A stretch of DNA of 64,000 nt from Paenibacillus sp. FJAT-29882 (GCF_001510645.1 NZ_LMVB01000001.1:2366981-2430980), one strand, 5' to 3'; counted from the stretch's first letter, positions 45,815 through 56,331 are shown. Translations and numbers: made by a program. Notes: a model not told the origin generated them from the sequence alone.

Positions 45815-46204
45815 AGACTCCCACCGATCATTTGGCTAAAATCTTTCTTTAACATCATAAAAATTGACTAGATTCAATGTCACTTCATAATTTTTAATTT
45901 GAACTCCTCGTCAGTTTAAAAATCATGAGTAGTAAAGACCGTTCAATCTTAATCACGTTCTAATAGCCCCTAGCACAATCAAATCATTTTGCACTAAGAA
46001 CCATACCGCCCCAAAAGAAAAGCATTACCATTAAACGATGTGGGTCTCCTATAAGAATATTATAAGTAGCGACAACATGGCGCACGGATGCTAAATGCAC
46101 ATTTAAGCGTGAATCTTCCACAATAGAAAAGAGGCTAATCCAAGTGGATTAGCCTCTTTTCTATTGTGGATGTCAATCATCATTGCAAACACCAAGCAAG
46201 CCTT
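45815..46204. other. Convergent intergenic region ylaI-ylaH
   Basis: About 390 bp. Only the terminator/palindrome at 46118-46169 is recognisable. Confidence 0.4.
46118..46169. terminator. Long perfect palindrome, bidirectional terminator
   Basis: CCACAATAGAAAAGAGGCTA and its exact reverse complement form a 25-bp stem around a two-base centre. A/T-runs inside the arms (AAAA, TTTT) allow termination in both directions for ylaI and ylaH. Confidence 0.8.
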
Positions 46205-46513
46205 CTAAACCTGCTTTTCTGTTCTTGAATTATGCAAGCGATACTTATAAATTCCAAGGACAACAACTGCAATGGCGAGTGCTTCACCCATCGGAAGAAA
46301 AACTGCTAGGAAGGACATAACGGTACAACCAAGAGCCATTATTGCATAAATGACTACATTCTTTAGCAGTGGTAGCTTTTTAGCAAACCCTAGCTGATAG
46401 ACGATAACACAAAGTGCAAAAATCGTTAAATACAGGTACCACATACCAGATTCGGGATTTTCATCCACTCGGTAAAGTGCTGCAAAAAATGACAGCCGCT
46501 CCTGTATATCCAT
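46205..46513 (-). CDS. ylaH: YlaH-like membrane protein
   Basis: 102-aa protein with three membrane helices (about 24-42, 50-70, 76-94). N-terminal [20 protein letters not shown] and [18 protein letters not shown] are recognisable YlaH features. Function unknown. It lies 28 bp downstream of typA in the same direction, so it is probably co-transcribed. RBS TAGGAGGG. Confidence 0.88.
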   Translation of the reverse strand: MDIQERLSFFAALYRVDENPESGMWYLYLTIFALCVIVYQLGFAKKLPLLKNVVIYAIMALGCTVMSFLAVFLPMGEALAIAVVVLGIYKYRLHNSRTEKQV

Positions 46514-46541
46514 TTCAATCCCTCCTAGAGGTTATTATTTA

Positions 46542-48383
46542 TTATTCAACTTCAGCAAATTTTTTCTTTTTCGCTGATTTTTCACGTTCGTTTTTCTCAA
46601 GAATTTTTTTACGAAGTCGGATGGATTCTGGAGTTACTTCACAGTATTCATCGTCATTCAAATATTCAAGAGCTTCTTCAAGCGACATAATTCTTGGCTT
46701 TTTCATTGATGACGTTTGGTCTTTGTTTGCAGAACGCATGTTAGTCATTTGTTTTGCTTTAACGATGTTAACAGTCAAATCACTTTCACGGTTATGCTCT
46801 CCAACGATCATACCTTCATAAATTTCAGTACCTGGTTCAACAAAGATCACGCCTCGATCTTCAACTTGCATCGTACCGTATTGCGTAGTTTTTCCTGTCT
46901 CCATCGAAACAAGAACACCTTGACGTCTTCCACCAACTTGCCCAGATGCCATTGGCTGATAGCTGTCGAATGTGTGGTTCATAATTCCATAACCACGAGT
47001 CAAAGTTAAGAATTCTGTTGAATAACCAATTAAGCCACGTGCTGGAATGTTGAAAATAAGACGAACTTGACCGCCATTATTAATCATATCCAACAATTCA
47101 CCTTTACGAGCTCCCACTGATTCCATAATCGAACCAGTATTCTCTTCAGGTACGTCAATTTGAACACGCTCGATAGGCTCACAACGAACTCCATCAATGA
47201 TACGTACGATAACTTCTGGTTTTGACACTTGAAGTTCATACCCTTCACGACGCATGTTTTCAATTAAAATAGAAAGATGTAGCTCACCGCGTCCAGAAAC
47301 TGTCCAAACGTCAGGAGAATCTGTATTATCAACTCTTAGGCTCACATCTGTTTGCAATTGAGTTCTTAAACGTTCTTCAATTTTACGTGCTGTAACATAT
47401 TTCCCTTCACGACCCGCAAATGGACTGTTGTTTACTAAGAACGTCATTTGAAGAGTTGGCTCATCAATTCGCAGAATAGGAAGAGCATCTTGATGTTCAG
47501 TTGGACAAACGGTTTCACCGACGTTAATATCTTCCATTCCTGAAACGGCAATCAAGTCACCCGCAACTGCCTCTTGGATTTCAACTTTTTTCAAGCCAAT
47601 GAAACCAAAGATTTTTGTAACACGGAATTGCTTTACAGAACCATCCAGTTTCATTAAAGCTACTTGTTGACCAACATGCATTTTCCCGCGGAAAACACGT
47701 CCGACACCAATACGACCAACATAGTCGTTATAATCAAGTAATGCCACTTGGAATTGAAGTGGTTCATCACTGTTATCAACCGGAGCTGGAATATTCGCAA
47801 CGATTGCTTCAAATAAAGGAGTCATGTCCTCTTCTTGTTTAGCTGGGTCTGGGTCAATACTTGCAGTTCCAGAAATACCTGAAGCATAAATAACTGGGAA
47901 GTCTAATTGATCATCCTCAGCACCTAGCTCAATAAATAAGTCAAGTACTTCATCCACTACTTCTCCTGGACGTGCTGATTCTTTATCAATTTTGTTTACC
48001 ACAACGATTGGTGTAATTTTTTGCTCTAATGCTTTTTTCAAAACAAAGCGTGTTTGTGGCATACAACCTTCATAAGCATCAACAATTAGCAGAACACCAT
48101 CTACCATTTTCATGATTCGTTCTACTTCTCCACCAAAGTCAGCGTGACCAGGTGTATCCAGAATATTAATACGTGTTTCTTTATATTGAACAGCCGTGTT
48201 TTTCGCAAGAATGGTAATTCCACGTTCTTTTTCAATAGCGTTGGAATCCATCGCACGTTCTTCTACGTGCTCATTCTCACGAAAAGTACCTGATTGCTTC
48301 AGCAATTGATCCACCATTGTCGTTTTTCCGTGGTCAACGTGGGCTATAATGGCTATATTTCGAATATTATTACGTAATTTCAA
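46542..48383 (-). CDS. typA: Ribosome-associated GTPase TypA/BipA
   Basis: Translational GTPase of the EF-G/LepA class, acting in 50S assembly and cold or stress growth. 613 aa: G domain with AHVDHGKTT (about 12-20), DTPGHADFGGEV and NKIDKES motifs, beta-barrel domain II, EF-G III/V-like domains and the BipA-specific C-terminal domain (GQVGGRRQGVLVSMETG). I use the TTG at 48383 (MKLRNNIRNIAIIAHVDHG) with TAGGAG eight bases before it. The GTG three codons earlier overlaps the site. Confidence 0.96.
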   Translation of the reverse strand: MKLRNNIRNIAIIAHVDHGKTTMVDQLLKQSGTFRENEHVEERAMDSNAIEKERGITILAKNTAVQYKETRINILDTPGHADFGGEVERIMKMVDGVLLIVDAYEGCMPQTRFVLKKALEQKITPIVVVNKIDKESARPGEVVDEVLDLFIELGAEDDQLDFPVIYASGISGTASIDPDPAKQEEDMTPLFEAIVANIPAPVDNSDEPLQFQVALLDYNDYVGRIGVGRVFRGKMHVGQQVALMKLDGSVKQFRVTKIFGFIGLKKVEIQEAVAGDLIAVSGMEDINVGETVCPTEHQDALPILRIDEPTLQMTFLVNNSPFAGREGKYVTARKIEERLRTQLQTDVSLRVDNTDSPDVWTVSGRGELHLSILIENMRREGYELQVSKPEVIVRIIDGVRCEPIERVQIDVPEENTGSIMESVGARKGELLDMINNGGQVRLIFNIPARGLIGYSTEFLTLTRGYGIMNHTFDSYQPMASGQVGGRRQGVLVSMETGKTTQYGTMQVEDRGVIFVEPGTEIYEGMIVGEHNRESDLTVNIVKAKQMTNMRSANKDQTSSMKKPRIMSLEEALEYLNDDEYCEVTPESIRLRKKILEKNEREKSAKKKKFAEVE

Positions 48384-48509
48384 GCAATTCACTCCTAGAG
48401 GAAATTTAGTTTAGGCATATCTATATCATTAACTTACATATTATATCACAAACATAGTATAATCAAAGCAAGAAATTCTGTACATTATAAAATAAAAGAG
48501 GTGAAATTC

Positions 48510-48692
48510 ATGAATATTAAGTGGAACTTCCTTGTATTGGCATTATTGGCAGTCATCTGTATCAGCGGAATTGGAATTGCAATTGCCGAAAAAAGCATAA
48601 CAATCGCCGCTATTTGTGTCCTAGCTTTAATGGGTATTATGGGGTATGGGTTTACCCAAAAGAAAAAACTACGTGAACAAGGAAAGTTGTAG
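48510..48692 (+). CDS. ylaF: YlaF-like small membrane protein (DUF5325)
   Basis: 60-aa protein with two hydrophobic helices (about 6-24 and 30-47) and a basic C-terminus (QKKKLREQGKL). It lies divergent to typA, the ylaF position in B. subtilis. ATG at 48510 follows AGAGGTG. The DUF assignment is from memory. Confidence 0.8.
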   Translation: MNIKWNFLVLALLAVICISGIGIAIAEKSITIAAICVLALMGIMGYGFTQKKKLREQGKL

Positions 48693-48855
48693 GTATGTCT
48701 CTTGCAAAGGAGTCACAATTAACATAAAAAAGATTTAGTACCAGAATTGAGACTACCATATTACATTGCAAGATGACAAGTGATACTTTTACTGCTCACG
48801 TTCATCGTAAAATAAGCTCTGGCGCTAGATGTGAATAGTTTTATTTATGCTACCA

Positions 48856-48890
48856 ACAAAAAATCGCCTAATAATTGGCGATTTTTTGTT
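48856..48890. terminator. Bidirectional terminator between ylaF and yktC
   Basis: AAAAAATCGCC/GGCGATTTTTT, 11-bp perfect stem with an eight-base loop (48860-48889). It serves yktC on the minus strand and possibly ylaF. Confidence 0.88.
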
Positions 48891-48917
48891 CCCATTGCGA
48901 TGTATTTAAAGATTTTT

Positions 48918-49733
48918 TTAATAATTTACAGCTGGCCAGCTGTTGTGAAAATATGATTCTAAAATCGCTTGATGAAGACCCGGTTTCGAAACAAACAACG
49001 AAGAACCATTGATATAATCGAGCGGATTTCCCGACATCGTTGTTATTTCACCGCCTACTTCCTCAATCAGAATGGAACCGGCAGCAAAATCCCATGGTGC
49101 AAGTCTCATTGTCATATAGGCATCTAATCTTCCTGATGCAACATATGCCATTTCAATAGCTGCCGAGCCATATGATCTTGTTCCCCTAACATCCTTAACT
49201 AGAGGGGTAAGAACCTGATGATCAATCCGTTTGTTTTCCATAAGCCATGTAGCATTTAATGACAGGATCATTTCCGAAATCGGCACTTTTGTCAACTCAG
49301 GTAATTTTATATCATTCAGATAAGCACCTTTTCCCTTGAAGGCATGATACAGTTCATTATGTACGACATCATAAATAAGTCCTATTTTCCCGATGCCATC
49401 TTCATAAATTCCAATTGAAATAGCAAAATTCCGTTGTTGATGAATAAAATTCATCGTCCCATCAATTGGGTCAATAATCCAAACAACGCCCTTCAAGTCT
49501 GTGATCCGCTTGCCCATTCCTTCTTCCCCAAAAATTCGATGAGTGGGGAACGTTTCAGTAATATTATCAAGAAAAAATTGCTCTATTTCTTTATCCATGT
49601 TGGTAACTAAGTCATTGGCATTCGCCTTTGTTTCAATATTGAGATTCTCTTCAAATGATGATTTAAGTCTTTTTCCCGCGGTCATGATCCAATCCTTTGC
49701 ACATGCACCAATTTCTGTATAATTCTCCATCAT
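48918..49733 (-). CDS. yktC: Inositol monophosphatase family protein (YktC/SuhB-like)
   Basis: 271-aa Mg-dependent phosphatase of the IMPase/FBPase superfamily. Metal ligands: Glu70-Glu71 in FGEEG, Asp88 and Asp91 in DPIDGTMNF, and the aspartate in APWDFAAG (about 212-219). The physiological substrate (inositol phosphate, NADP or fructose-1,6-bisphosphate) cannot be decided from sequence. RBS GGAGG. B. subtilis YktC lies in the same place. Confidence 0.9.
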   Translation of the reverse strand: MMENYTEIGACAKDWIMTAGKRLKSSFEENLNIETKANANDLVTNMDKEIEQFFLDNITETFPTHRIFGEEGMGKRITDLKGVVWIIDPIDGTMNFIHQQRNFAISIGIYEDGIGKIGLIYDVVHNELYHAFKGKGAYLNDIKLPELTKVPISEMILSLNATWLMENKRIDHQVLTPLVKDVRGTRSYGSAAIEMAYVASGRLDAYMTMRLAPWDFAAGSILIEEVGGEITTMSGNPLDYINGSSLFVSKPGLHQAILESYFHNSWPAVNY

Positions 49734-50158
49734 TTTATCCTCCAGACATAGATGTTAAAAATCTACAAACGGTAATTCGTACTTTAAGAATAATGGAAAT
49801 ATTGTCCTGCATCAAGTTTTATCATGTTGTATGCATTTAATTGAACCGTGTTCTTACTTCACATTAAGGATCCCCTTAATCAAAATTATATACAAAACAA
49901 ATAGACCTAAAAAGCCTTTAATTCGGAAGGAAAGACGTATGTAGTAAATGTGGCAAAACTAATTAAACGGCGTCATGTGAAGAGCTATACTAATTTGAAT
50001 GCATCCGCGAAATCTCTTTAGTCTCCTCCAAAATTAGAAATGCTTGCGGACACCTTTACCAAATTAAAAGCGTCCGCTTAGCCATATTTTGCTTTCCTGC
50101 AACAACTTTGTTGAATCCAATAACCCATCGTTTCTTTCATAATCACAATTGCTATATT
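49734..50158. other. Intergenic yktC-ykzI
   Basis: About 425 bp with no recognisable gene, repeat or promoter pair. Confidence 0.35.
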
Positions 50159-50356
50159 TTACAAAGCCTTTAGTCTTAATAGCTCATTCCGAATGCGTTC
50201 TAATTTATGTTTACACTGCTTTTTCTTTTGATCATTGTCTTCCTCAATAGCTTCAAAAAGAGTAGCCAATTCATAATCCATTTCCATACGTAGCACTGCT
50301 TTTCGGTGTTTTTCAACTTCTTTAGCTTTCATCGCTTGATTCATGACTTGTTTCAT
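50159..50356 (-). CDS. ykzI: Small charged helical protein, YkzI-like
   Basis: 65-aa, almost entirely alpha-helical, highly charged protein (KAKEVEKHRKAVLRMEMDYE, then KKKQCKHKLERIRNELLRLK). Good RBS (AAAGGAGC). Position between yktC and yktB matches the small ykzI gene of B. subtilis. Assignment is by location and size only. Function unknown. Confidence 0.65.
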   Translation of the reverse strand: MKQVMNQAMKAKEVEKHRKAVLRMEMDYELATLFEAIEEDNDQKKKQCKHKLERIRNELLRLKAL

Positions 50357-50543
50357 AAATAATTAGCTCCTTTCAGTAATTGACTAAATTTTCTGTTTTT
50401 TTATTACATACTATGATGCCTCTGTGGAAATCGCAACTAAATTGTGCTCTAACCTATAGCCAAGTTTTTTTTGTAATCCCATTATTTATATTATGTTTTT
50501 ACCTATGCTACAATATCACTTAAAGGAACGAAGGAGGGGAAAA

Positions 50544-51176
50544 ATGAACGTAACCAGTTTTTCAGCTGCAGATTTTAACGTATTTAAAATTGAAGGTCTC
50601 AATTATCGAATGGAAGCACTAAAAGATCGGATTCGCCCTAAACTAGATGCACTTGGTGACCACTTCGCAAGTGAACTTTCCACAATGACTGGTCAAGAAC
50701 TATTCCCTCATGTGGCTAAACATGCAAGACGAACCATCAATCCACCTAATGATACTTGGGTCGCTTTCGCCGGTAGCAAAAGAGGATATAAAATGATGCC
50801 TCATTTCCAAATTGGTTTATGGGGAAGTCATATGTTTGTTTGGTTTGCGGTGATTTATGAGGCTCCCATAAAGGTCCAGTTCGGTCAAACACTTGAAAAG
50901 TCTGTAAAAAGTATCAAAGAAAGTATTCCTGACAACTTTGTGTGGTCGCTCGATCATACGAAACCAGAAGTCATTCCCCATAAAACCTTATCTTTAGTGG
51001 AATTAACCGCCATGTTCAAAAGGTTGCAGGATGTAAAAAAAGCGGAGATTCTTTGTGGGATTAAAATCCCTCGTGAGGATGCTATTAACCTCTCAGATGA
51101 TGATTTTATCCGTACCATTCATAATGCTTTTGTCCATTTAATACCCTTGTACACACTAACCGAAACATCTCTTTAG
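50544..51176 (+). CDS. yktB: UPF0637 (DUF1054) protein YktB
   Basis: 210-aa cytoplasmic protein of unknown function, common in Firmicutes. Typical segments: FSAADFNVFKIEGLNYRMEA near the start, HARRTINPPNDTWVAFAGSK (about 59-78) and PHFQIGLWGSHMFVWFAVIY (about 86-105). The ATG at 50544 is fixed by AAGGAGGGG. The upstream in-frame ATG at 50493 has no site. In B. subtilis yktA is its neighbour; here the trp operon separates the two. Confidence 0.92.
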   Translation: MNVTSFSAADFNVFKIEGLNYRMEALKDRIRPKLDALGDHFASELSTMTGQELFPHVAKHARRTINPPNDTWVAFAGSKRGYKMMPHFQIGLWGSHMFVWFAVIYEAPIKVQFGQTLEKSVKSIKESIPDNFVWSLDHTKPEVIPHKTLSLVELTAMFKRLQDVKKAEILCGIKIPREDAINLSDDDFIRTIHNAFVHLIPLYTLTETSL

Positions 51177-51224
51177 AAATCTGATTTGCATATAAGAGTT
51201 AACCTTTTGTACGTAGAACTTAGT

Positions 51225-51317
51225 AAAGGGTCAGACCCCGCAACGACTAAATACAGTTTAAGATAAGTGTATGAAACACTACATACTGATTTAGAGTGCG
51301 AGGTCAGACCCTTATGA
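51225..51317. repeat. RepE 92-bp palindromic element, copy 2
   Basis: Nearly identical to 29258-29350 (about seven differences), same orientation, same fold: outer arms AAGGGTCAGACC/GGTCAGACCCTT, middle CTAAATACAGT/ACTGATTTAG, inner AGTGT/ACACT. It sits between yktB and the end of trpA and has no T-run, so a terminator role is doubtful. Confidence 0.85.
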
Positions 51318-51337
51318 GATACTATCCTAGCTTTTAT

Positions 51338-52123
51338 TCAATAGATTACTTTTTTACTTGCTAAAATTAATTCATCAATTTCGCGATAATTTTCTGATTG
51401 TAGACTTTGAATGATTTTACTGCCCACAATCACACCATCACTATATAACGAAGCTCTTTCCACATGCTCAGGAGTTGAAATTCCAAAGCCTGCGAGAACT
51501 GGTATTGAACTTGCCTCACGAATGCGGTTTAAATAATGACCAACTTCTTCTTCAAAGCTTTCACGAACACCTGTTATTCCTGTTACAGTGACTGCATAAA
51601 TAAAGCCTTCTGCGTTTTCAACAATTTTTTCGATTCTTTCCTGGGAGCTTGTTAAAGCAACCAATCTGATCAGCGAGATATTTGCATTTTTCAAATCTTG
51701 TGCAAGAATCTCTTCCTCTTCTATCGGTAGATCTGGGACAATACACCCTGACACACCAGCTTTGACACAATCATTACTGAAATTACCGATTCCATATGCA
51801 AGCAGAGAATTTAAGTAAGCCATAAAGATAATAGGAATGTCCACTTCATCTTTGATTTCGATAAGCTTAGAAATGATTTTTTTTAAGGTCACTCCTTCTG
51901 CCAACGCCCGCTTCCCTGCAAGTTGGATAGTTGGACCGTCCGCAACTGGATCAGAAAAGGGAACACCTAATTCGACCGCCGTTGCTCCGGCATTTTGCAA
52001 GCGAAGCAGGTCCTCCTTAAGCTTATCTAATCCACCATCTCCAGCCATAATATAAGGAATGAAGGCTTTTTCTTGCCTGACATGTAGTTCAGCTAATGTA
52101 TCTTGTAATGATTTATTCCCCAT
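51338..52123 (-). CDS. trpA: Tryptophan synthase alpha subunit
   Basis: Cleaves indole-3-glycerol phosphate to indole, passed to TrpB through the intersubunit tunnel. 261-aa TIM barrel. Catalytic Glu51 and Asp62 lie in [16 protein letters not shown]. The phosphate-binding loop GITGVRE and the C-terminal GFGISTPEH and [10 protein letters not shown] are present. It overlaps trpB by 11 bp and is the last operon gene. Confidence 0.97.
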   Translation of the reverse strand: MGNKSLQDTLAELHVRQEKAFIPYIMAGDGGLDKLKEDLLRLQNAGATAVELGVPFSDPVADGPTIQLAGKRALAEGVTLKKIISKLIEIKDEVDIPIIFMAYLNSLLAYGIGNFSNDCVKAGVSGCIVPDLPIEEEEILAQDLKNANISLIRLVALTSSQERIEKIVENAEGFIYAVTVTGITGVRESFEEEVGHYLNRIREASSIPVLAGFGISTPEHVERASLYSDGVIVGSKIIQSLQSENYREIDELILASKKVIY

Positions 52124-53324
52124 CTTCGCGTCCTCCTAGTAATGAACGAACTTGTTCAACATCCTTATCCCCTCTACCTGATAAGCAAATTACAAGCCCT
52201 TCATCTTCCTTCATTTCTTTTGCAATCTTCATCGCATAAGCTATGGCATGTGAGCTTTCTAAAGCAGGAATAATCCCTTCCTCCCTAGATAAAAGAACAA
52301 ATGCATCCAGCGCTTTATCATCGGTGACTGACGTATACGTCACTCGATTTTCGTCTTTTAAAAAACAATGTTCTGGACCTACACCAGGATAATCTAGACC
52401 TGCCGATATGGAATGGGCTTCTTGGATTTGACCGTCTGCGTCTTGAAGCAGATACATCAATGAGCCGTGAAGAACCCCTTTCGTCCCCTTTGTCAGACTA
52501 GCTGCATGTTTTTCTGTATCAAGCCCGCTTCCCGCAGCCTCAACACCGATTAATTTCACAGAAGGATCTGTAAGAAACGGGTAAAACATGCCCATTGAGT
52601 TACTTCCTCCTCCAATACAAGCAACAATCGTATCAGGCAACTTCCCTTCTTTTTCCTTATATTGTCGTTTTGTTTCATAGCCGATTACGCTTTGAAAATC
52701 ACGAACAATTTGCGGAAACGGATGCGGTCCTAATACAGACCCCATAATATAATGCGTATCTGTAACATTAGATACCCAATATCTGAGGGCTTCATTGACA
52801 GCATCCTTCAAAGTACCACTTCCTTGATCAACAGACACAACCTTCGCTCCAAGAAGCTCCATTCGGAACACATTCAATTTTTGTCTCTGCACGTCTTCGC
52901 TTCCCATAAAGACGACGCATTCTAGATTCAGCAAGGCACAAACTGTTGCAGTGGCTACCCCATGCTGCCCCGCCCCTGTTTCTGCAACAATTTTTCGTTT
53001 CCCCATTTTAATCGCAAGCAATGCCTGACCAATCGTATTATTAATTTTATGGGCACCTGTATGATTTAAATCTTCACGCTTTAGGTAGATCTTTGCTCCG
53101 CCAGCAAGCTTCGTTAAATTTTCTGCAAAATATAATGGATTTTCTCTCCCAATATATTCTTTTAAGTAATACTGAAGACTTTCCTGAAACTCGGGATCCT
53201 GTTTTGCTTCCTCATATACGTTTTCGAGTTCTAATACTGCTGTCATTAATGTTTCTGGAACAAATCGACCGCCATATTCACCGAAATGTCCAGTTTTGTC
53301 CGGTCCACTATACGTGCTTATCAT
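52113..53324 (-). CDS. trpB: Tryptophan synthase beta subunit
   Basis: PLP enzyme condensing indole with serine. 403 aa. PLP lysine is Lys93 in HTGAHKINN. The phosphate-binding loop [10 protein letters not shown] (about 230-239) and the N-terminal [12 protein letters not shown] are clear. It overlaps trpF by four bases (ATGA), and trpA by 11. Confidence 0.98.
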   Translation of the reverse strand: MISTYSGPDKTGHFGEYGGRFVPETLMTAVLELENVYEEAKQDPEFQESLQYYLKEYIGRENPLYFAENLTKLAGGAKIYLKREDLNHTGAHKINNTIGQALLAIKMGKRKIVAETGAGQHGVATATVCALLNLECVVFMGSEDVQRQKLNVFRMELLGAKVVSVDQGSGTLKDAVNEALRYWVSNVTDTHYIMGSVLGPHPFPQIVRDFQSVIGYETKRQYKEKEGKLPDTIVACIGGGSNSMGMFYPFLTDPSVKLIGVEAAGSGLDTEKHAASLTKGTKGVLHGSLMYLLQDADGQIQEAHSISAGLDYPGVGPEHCFLKDENRVTYTSVTDDKALDAFVLLSREEGIIPALESSHAIAYAMKIAKEMKEDEGLVICLSGRGDKDVEQVRSLLGGREDGE

Positions 53325-53938
53325 GCTAATTCCTCCTCTTTTAGATGCGCTTTACTAATAAATTTATTGATTTTTGTAAGATCCTTTACACCGCCTGTTT
53401 CGACACCACTTGATACATCAACAGCATAAGGTTGAATGACTCGAACAGCTGTTTCTACATTATCAGGAGATAATCCTCCCGCAAGGAAAATATGATTGCT
53501 ATATGGTAATTTCCCCTTCATTTCCTCCCAATTCAGAGTCTTATTTATAGGAGCTGTTTGATTTTTCGGTAAATCAAGTAGAATATACTCTGTTTTCCAT
53601 TCATGAACCTTTAATAAATCTTCTATAGAATGTATTGTAATAGCTTTAATGACGGGTAATGAAAGCTTACTTGCAAATTCCTGACTTTCTGTACCGTGAA
53701 GTTGAATAATATCTAGCCCTGCATATTCAGCAATTCTTGATATTTCCTCAACCGATTCATTAACAAAAACCCCTACCTTTTTTACATTCCCCTTTAAATT
53801 TCTAATAATTTCTCGTGCTTTTATTGGCGTCACTTTCCGTTTACTTTCGGCAAAAATGAAGCCTAGATAATCGGCTCCTGAATCAATAGCTGTTTGCGCT
53901 GCTTCTAAAGTTGATAAACCACAGATTTTAACGTACAT
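53321..53938 (-). CDS. trpF: Phosphoribosylanthranilate isomerase
   Basis: Amadori rearrangement of phosphoribosylanthranilate to CdRP. 205-aa TIM barrel starting [15 protein letters not shown], with the catalytic cysteine in KICG (Cys6) and aspartate in [12 protein letters not shown] near 170. The ATG at 53938 follows AAAGGTGAG and overlaps the end of trpC by 11 bp. Confidence 0.96.
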   Translation of the reverse strand: MYVKICGLSTLEAAQTAIDSGADYLGFIFAESKRKVTPIKAREIIRNLKGNVKKVGVFVNESVEEISRIAEYAGLDIIQLHGTESQEFASKLSLPVIKAITIHSIEDLLKVHEWKTEYILLDLPKNQTAPINKTLNWEEMKGKLPYSNHIFLAGGLSPDNVETAVRVIQPYAVDVSSGVETGGVKDLTKINKFISKAHLKEEELA

Positions 53939-54722
53939 AATTCTCACCTTTAAGCAAGACGTCAAAGTCTTTAAAGCTATGATTTAGATTTTCCGCTTGC
54001 ATCAATGTTTCCCCAACTAATATTCCTTTCGCTCCGGCATCTCTAACTCGCTCAACATCGAGACGTGTTTTCACTCCGCTTTCCGAGATAAATAGTTTGT
54101 TCAACTCTGCTAATTGAGAACCGAGTCGCTCCGTTACTTCAAGATTCACTTCAAAAGTTTTTAAATTCCGATTATTAATGCCAATTAATTCTGGATCAAT
54201 CGGAAGCACAGCTTGAAGCTCCTCATCATTATGCACCTCAACTAACACTTCCAAGTCTTCTGATTTAGCATATTGGTATAGTTCTGCCAAGCGTTGTACT
54301 GGCATAGCAGCTGCGATAAGGAGGATGATGTGTGCCCCCGCTCGTTTAGCTTGGTCAATCTGTATTTCATCAATAATAAAATCTTTACAAAGAACAGGGA
54401 TTTTCACAGCCTCACTCACCTTCTTAAGATCCTCAAATGATCCTTTGAAGAATTCCTTGTCTGTTAAGACAGATATCGCAGCGGCGCCATTTTTTTCATA
54501 AGCAATCGCTTGTTTAACAGGATCCACATCTCGATCAATATCTCCACGGGATGGTGAAGCTCGTTTTATCTCTGCAATGATGGAAACTTTTTGTGATTCT
54601 TTCAAGCTCTGTAAAAGCGACCTCTTCGTATATACAACTTCCGAATTCGAAACTTTCAATTTTTTCAATTGAATAATTTCCTCATGTTTAGTAGCAAGAA
54701 TTGTCGTCAATATATTTGTCAT
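53928..54722 (-). CDS. trpC: Indole-3-glycerol phosphate synthase
   Basis: Decarboxylative ring closure of CdRP to indole-3-glycerol phosphate. 264-aa TIM barrel. Signature IIAEIKRASPSRGDI (about 49-63), VLCKDFIIDEIQI (about 109-121), IGINNRNLKTFEV (about 177-189) and the C-terminal GAKGILVGETLM. Its ATG directly follows the trpD stop without a gap. Confidence 0.97.
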   Translation of the reverse strand: MTNILTTILATKHEEIIQLKKLKVSNSEVVYTKRSLLQSLKESQKVSIIAEIKRASPSRGDIDRDVDPVKQAIAYEKNGAAAISVLTDKEFFKGSFEDLKKVSEAVKIPVLCKDFIIDEIQIDQAKRAGAHIILLIAAAMPVQRLAELYQYAKSEDLEVLVEVHNDEELQAVLPIDPELIGINNRNLKTFEVNLEVTERLGSQLAELNKLFISESGVKTRLDVERVRDAGAKGILVGETLMQAENLNHSFKDFDVLLKGENYVR

Positions 54723-55748
54723 TTACATTACCCCCGCTTTTTTATAGGTGTCAAAATGTATAAGTGCTTCAAGCTTCTTAAATGCCCGCCCACTATCAAG
54801 GCTTTCTTTTGCCATGGCAATTCCTTCACGAACATTGTCTGTTTTCCCGTTTGCATATATTCCTAGACCAGCATTTAAAAGTACCGTATCTCGATACGCC
54901 CCCTTTTCTCCATGTAATATCCGAAGCATAATATCAGCATTTTCTTTTGCCTCTCCACCACGGATCATTTCATTTGTATAATAAGGTAAACCAACATCCT
55001 CAGGGCTTAATGTGAAGTGCGTTTTCTTGCCGTTTTCTAATAAAATCATCGAATTACTTCCTTGTAGACTAGCTTCATCCATATACCCTGCTCCATTGAT
55101 TACCAAGGCTCTTCTTCTCCCTAACTTATCTAATACTGACGCAAACAGGTCGAGCATTTCGCGCCGATTAATCCCAACCAATTGAGAGTCCAGCTGAATT
55201 GGGTTAGTTAGTGGACCTGTAAAATTAAACACAGTGGATATTTTCAGTTCCTTTCTTATTTTCATAATTCTCGCAAGTTTGGGATGAACAGTAGAAGCAA
55301 ATAGAAAAGCAATGCCGATTTCGTTCAATCTTTCTTCAATTCCTTGCGTATTTAATTGAAGGTCCACACCTAACTCTTCAAGAACATCAGCACTTCCCGT
55401 TTTGCTTGATACACTGCGGTTTCCATGTTTGGCGACTTTGATACCTGCACCCGCTAATACGAATGCCGATGCTGTACTAATGTTGAAACTTTGTGAACCA
55501 TCGCCACCTGTTCCGCAATTATCCATCACATGATCAAATTGCACTTTCAAAGGGATCGCTTTTTGTCTTAAAACAGTGGTTAGACTTGCAATTTCTTCAG
55601 CTGTTTCACCTTTTGATTTAAGAGCGATTAGAAACGCAGCCATTTCGCTATCTGTAATTTCATCAGAAAAGAGTAATTGTGCAGCATCTAACATTTCTTC
55701 TTGCGATAATGATTCATGTTGCGATAGTTTTTCAAGATATTTTTTCAT
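54723..55748 (-). CDS. trpD: Anthranilate phosphoribosyltransferase
   Basis: Adds phosphoribosyl from PRPP to anthranilate. 341 aa. The PRPP loop is DNCGTGGDGSQSFN (about 76-89); KHGNRSVSSKTGSADVLEEL (about 105-124) and the MHPA-equivalent VHPKLARIMKIRKEL are visible. The ATG at 55748 (MKKYLEKLSQ) has AGATGGTG upstream. An ATG four codons earlier (55760) lacks a site. It overlaps trpG by 17 bp. Confidence 0.95.
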   Translation of the reverse strand: MKKYLEKLSQHESLSQEEMLDAAQLLFSDEITDSEMAAFLIALKSKGETAEEIASLTTVLRQKAIPLKVQFDHVMDNCGTGGDGSQSFNISTASAFVLAGAGIKVAKHGNRSVSSKTGSADVLEELGVDLQLNTQGIEERLNEIGIAFLFASTVHPKLARIMKIRKELKISTVFNFTGPLTNPIQLDSQLVGINRREMLDLFASVLDKLGRRRALVINGAGYMDEASLQGSNSMILLENGKKTHFTLSPEDVGLPYYTNEMIRGGEAKENADIMLRILHGEKGAYRDTVLLNAGLGIYANGKTDNVREGIAMAKESLDSGRAFKKLEALIHFDTYKKAGVM

Positions 55749-56331
55749 ATTGAGCACCATCTTTCACATTTTTGATAAATTGCAAGAGGATTGATTTCCC
55801 CGTAACTGTTCCAATCGACTCTGGATGAAATTGTAATCCATATAAAGGATATTGTTTATGTTGAATCGCCATGATTTCTCCGTCATCAGCAGCTCTTGCA
55901 AGAATTTCAAACTCGTTCGGAAGGCTATGATCTTTCACAACCAATGAATGATAACGCATGACTTCTAAATAGCTTTCTTGGGTTTCGAATAAGCCTTTCC
56001 CATTATGCAGAACTACTGACGTTTTCCCGTGCATGATTTTTGTAGCCCGATCCACCGTCCCTTTAAATGCACATGCAATCGCTTGATGCCCAAGACAAAT
56101 ACCTAAGATCGGAACTCTCTTGTAAAAATGGGAGATGACTGGAATACATATTCCTGCCTCTTCAGGGCGACCAGGTCCTGGTGACAGGATGATTGCGGCA
56201 GGGTTCAATGCTTCAATTTCTTCAATTGTGATTTGATCATTTCTTTTCACTATAATTTCGGGGTAAAATTCACCTAGATATTGATATAAGTTATAAGTAA
56301 ATGAATCATAATTATCAATGAGCAATATCAT
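55732..56331 (-). CDS. trpG: Anthranilate synthase glutaminase component
   Basis: Class I glutamine amidotransferase supplying ammonia to TrpE. 199 aa, starting MILLIDNYDSFTYNLYQYLG. Oxyanion/nucleophile region GICLGHQAIA (Cys near 79) and catalytic HPES near the C-terminus. GGAGGTG lies seven bases before the ATG at 56331. It overlaps trpE by 17 bp. B. subtilis instead uses the pabA/trpG gene of the folate operon. Here it is inside the trp operon. Confidence 0.95.
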   Translation of the reverse strand: MILLIDNYDSFTYNLYQYLGEFYPEIIVKRNDQITIEEIEALNPAAIILSPGPGRPEEAGICIPVISHFYKRVPILGICLGHQAIACAFKGTVDRATKIMHGKTSVVLHNGKGLFETQESYLEVMRYHSLVVKDHSLPNEFEILARAADDGEIMAIQHKQYPLYGLQFHPESIGTVTGKSILLQFIKNVKDGAQYEKIS

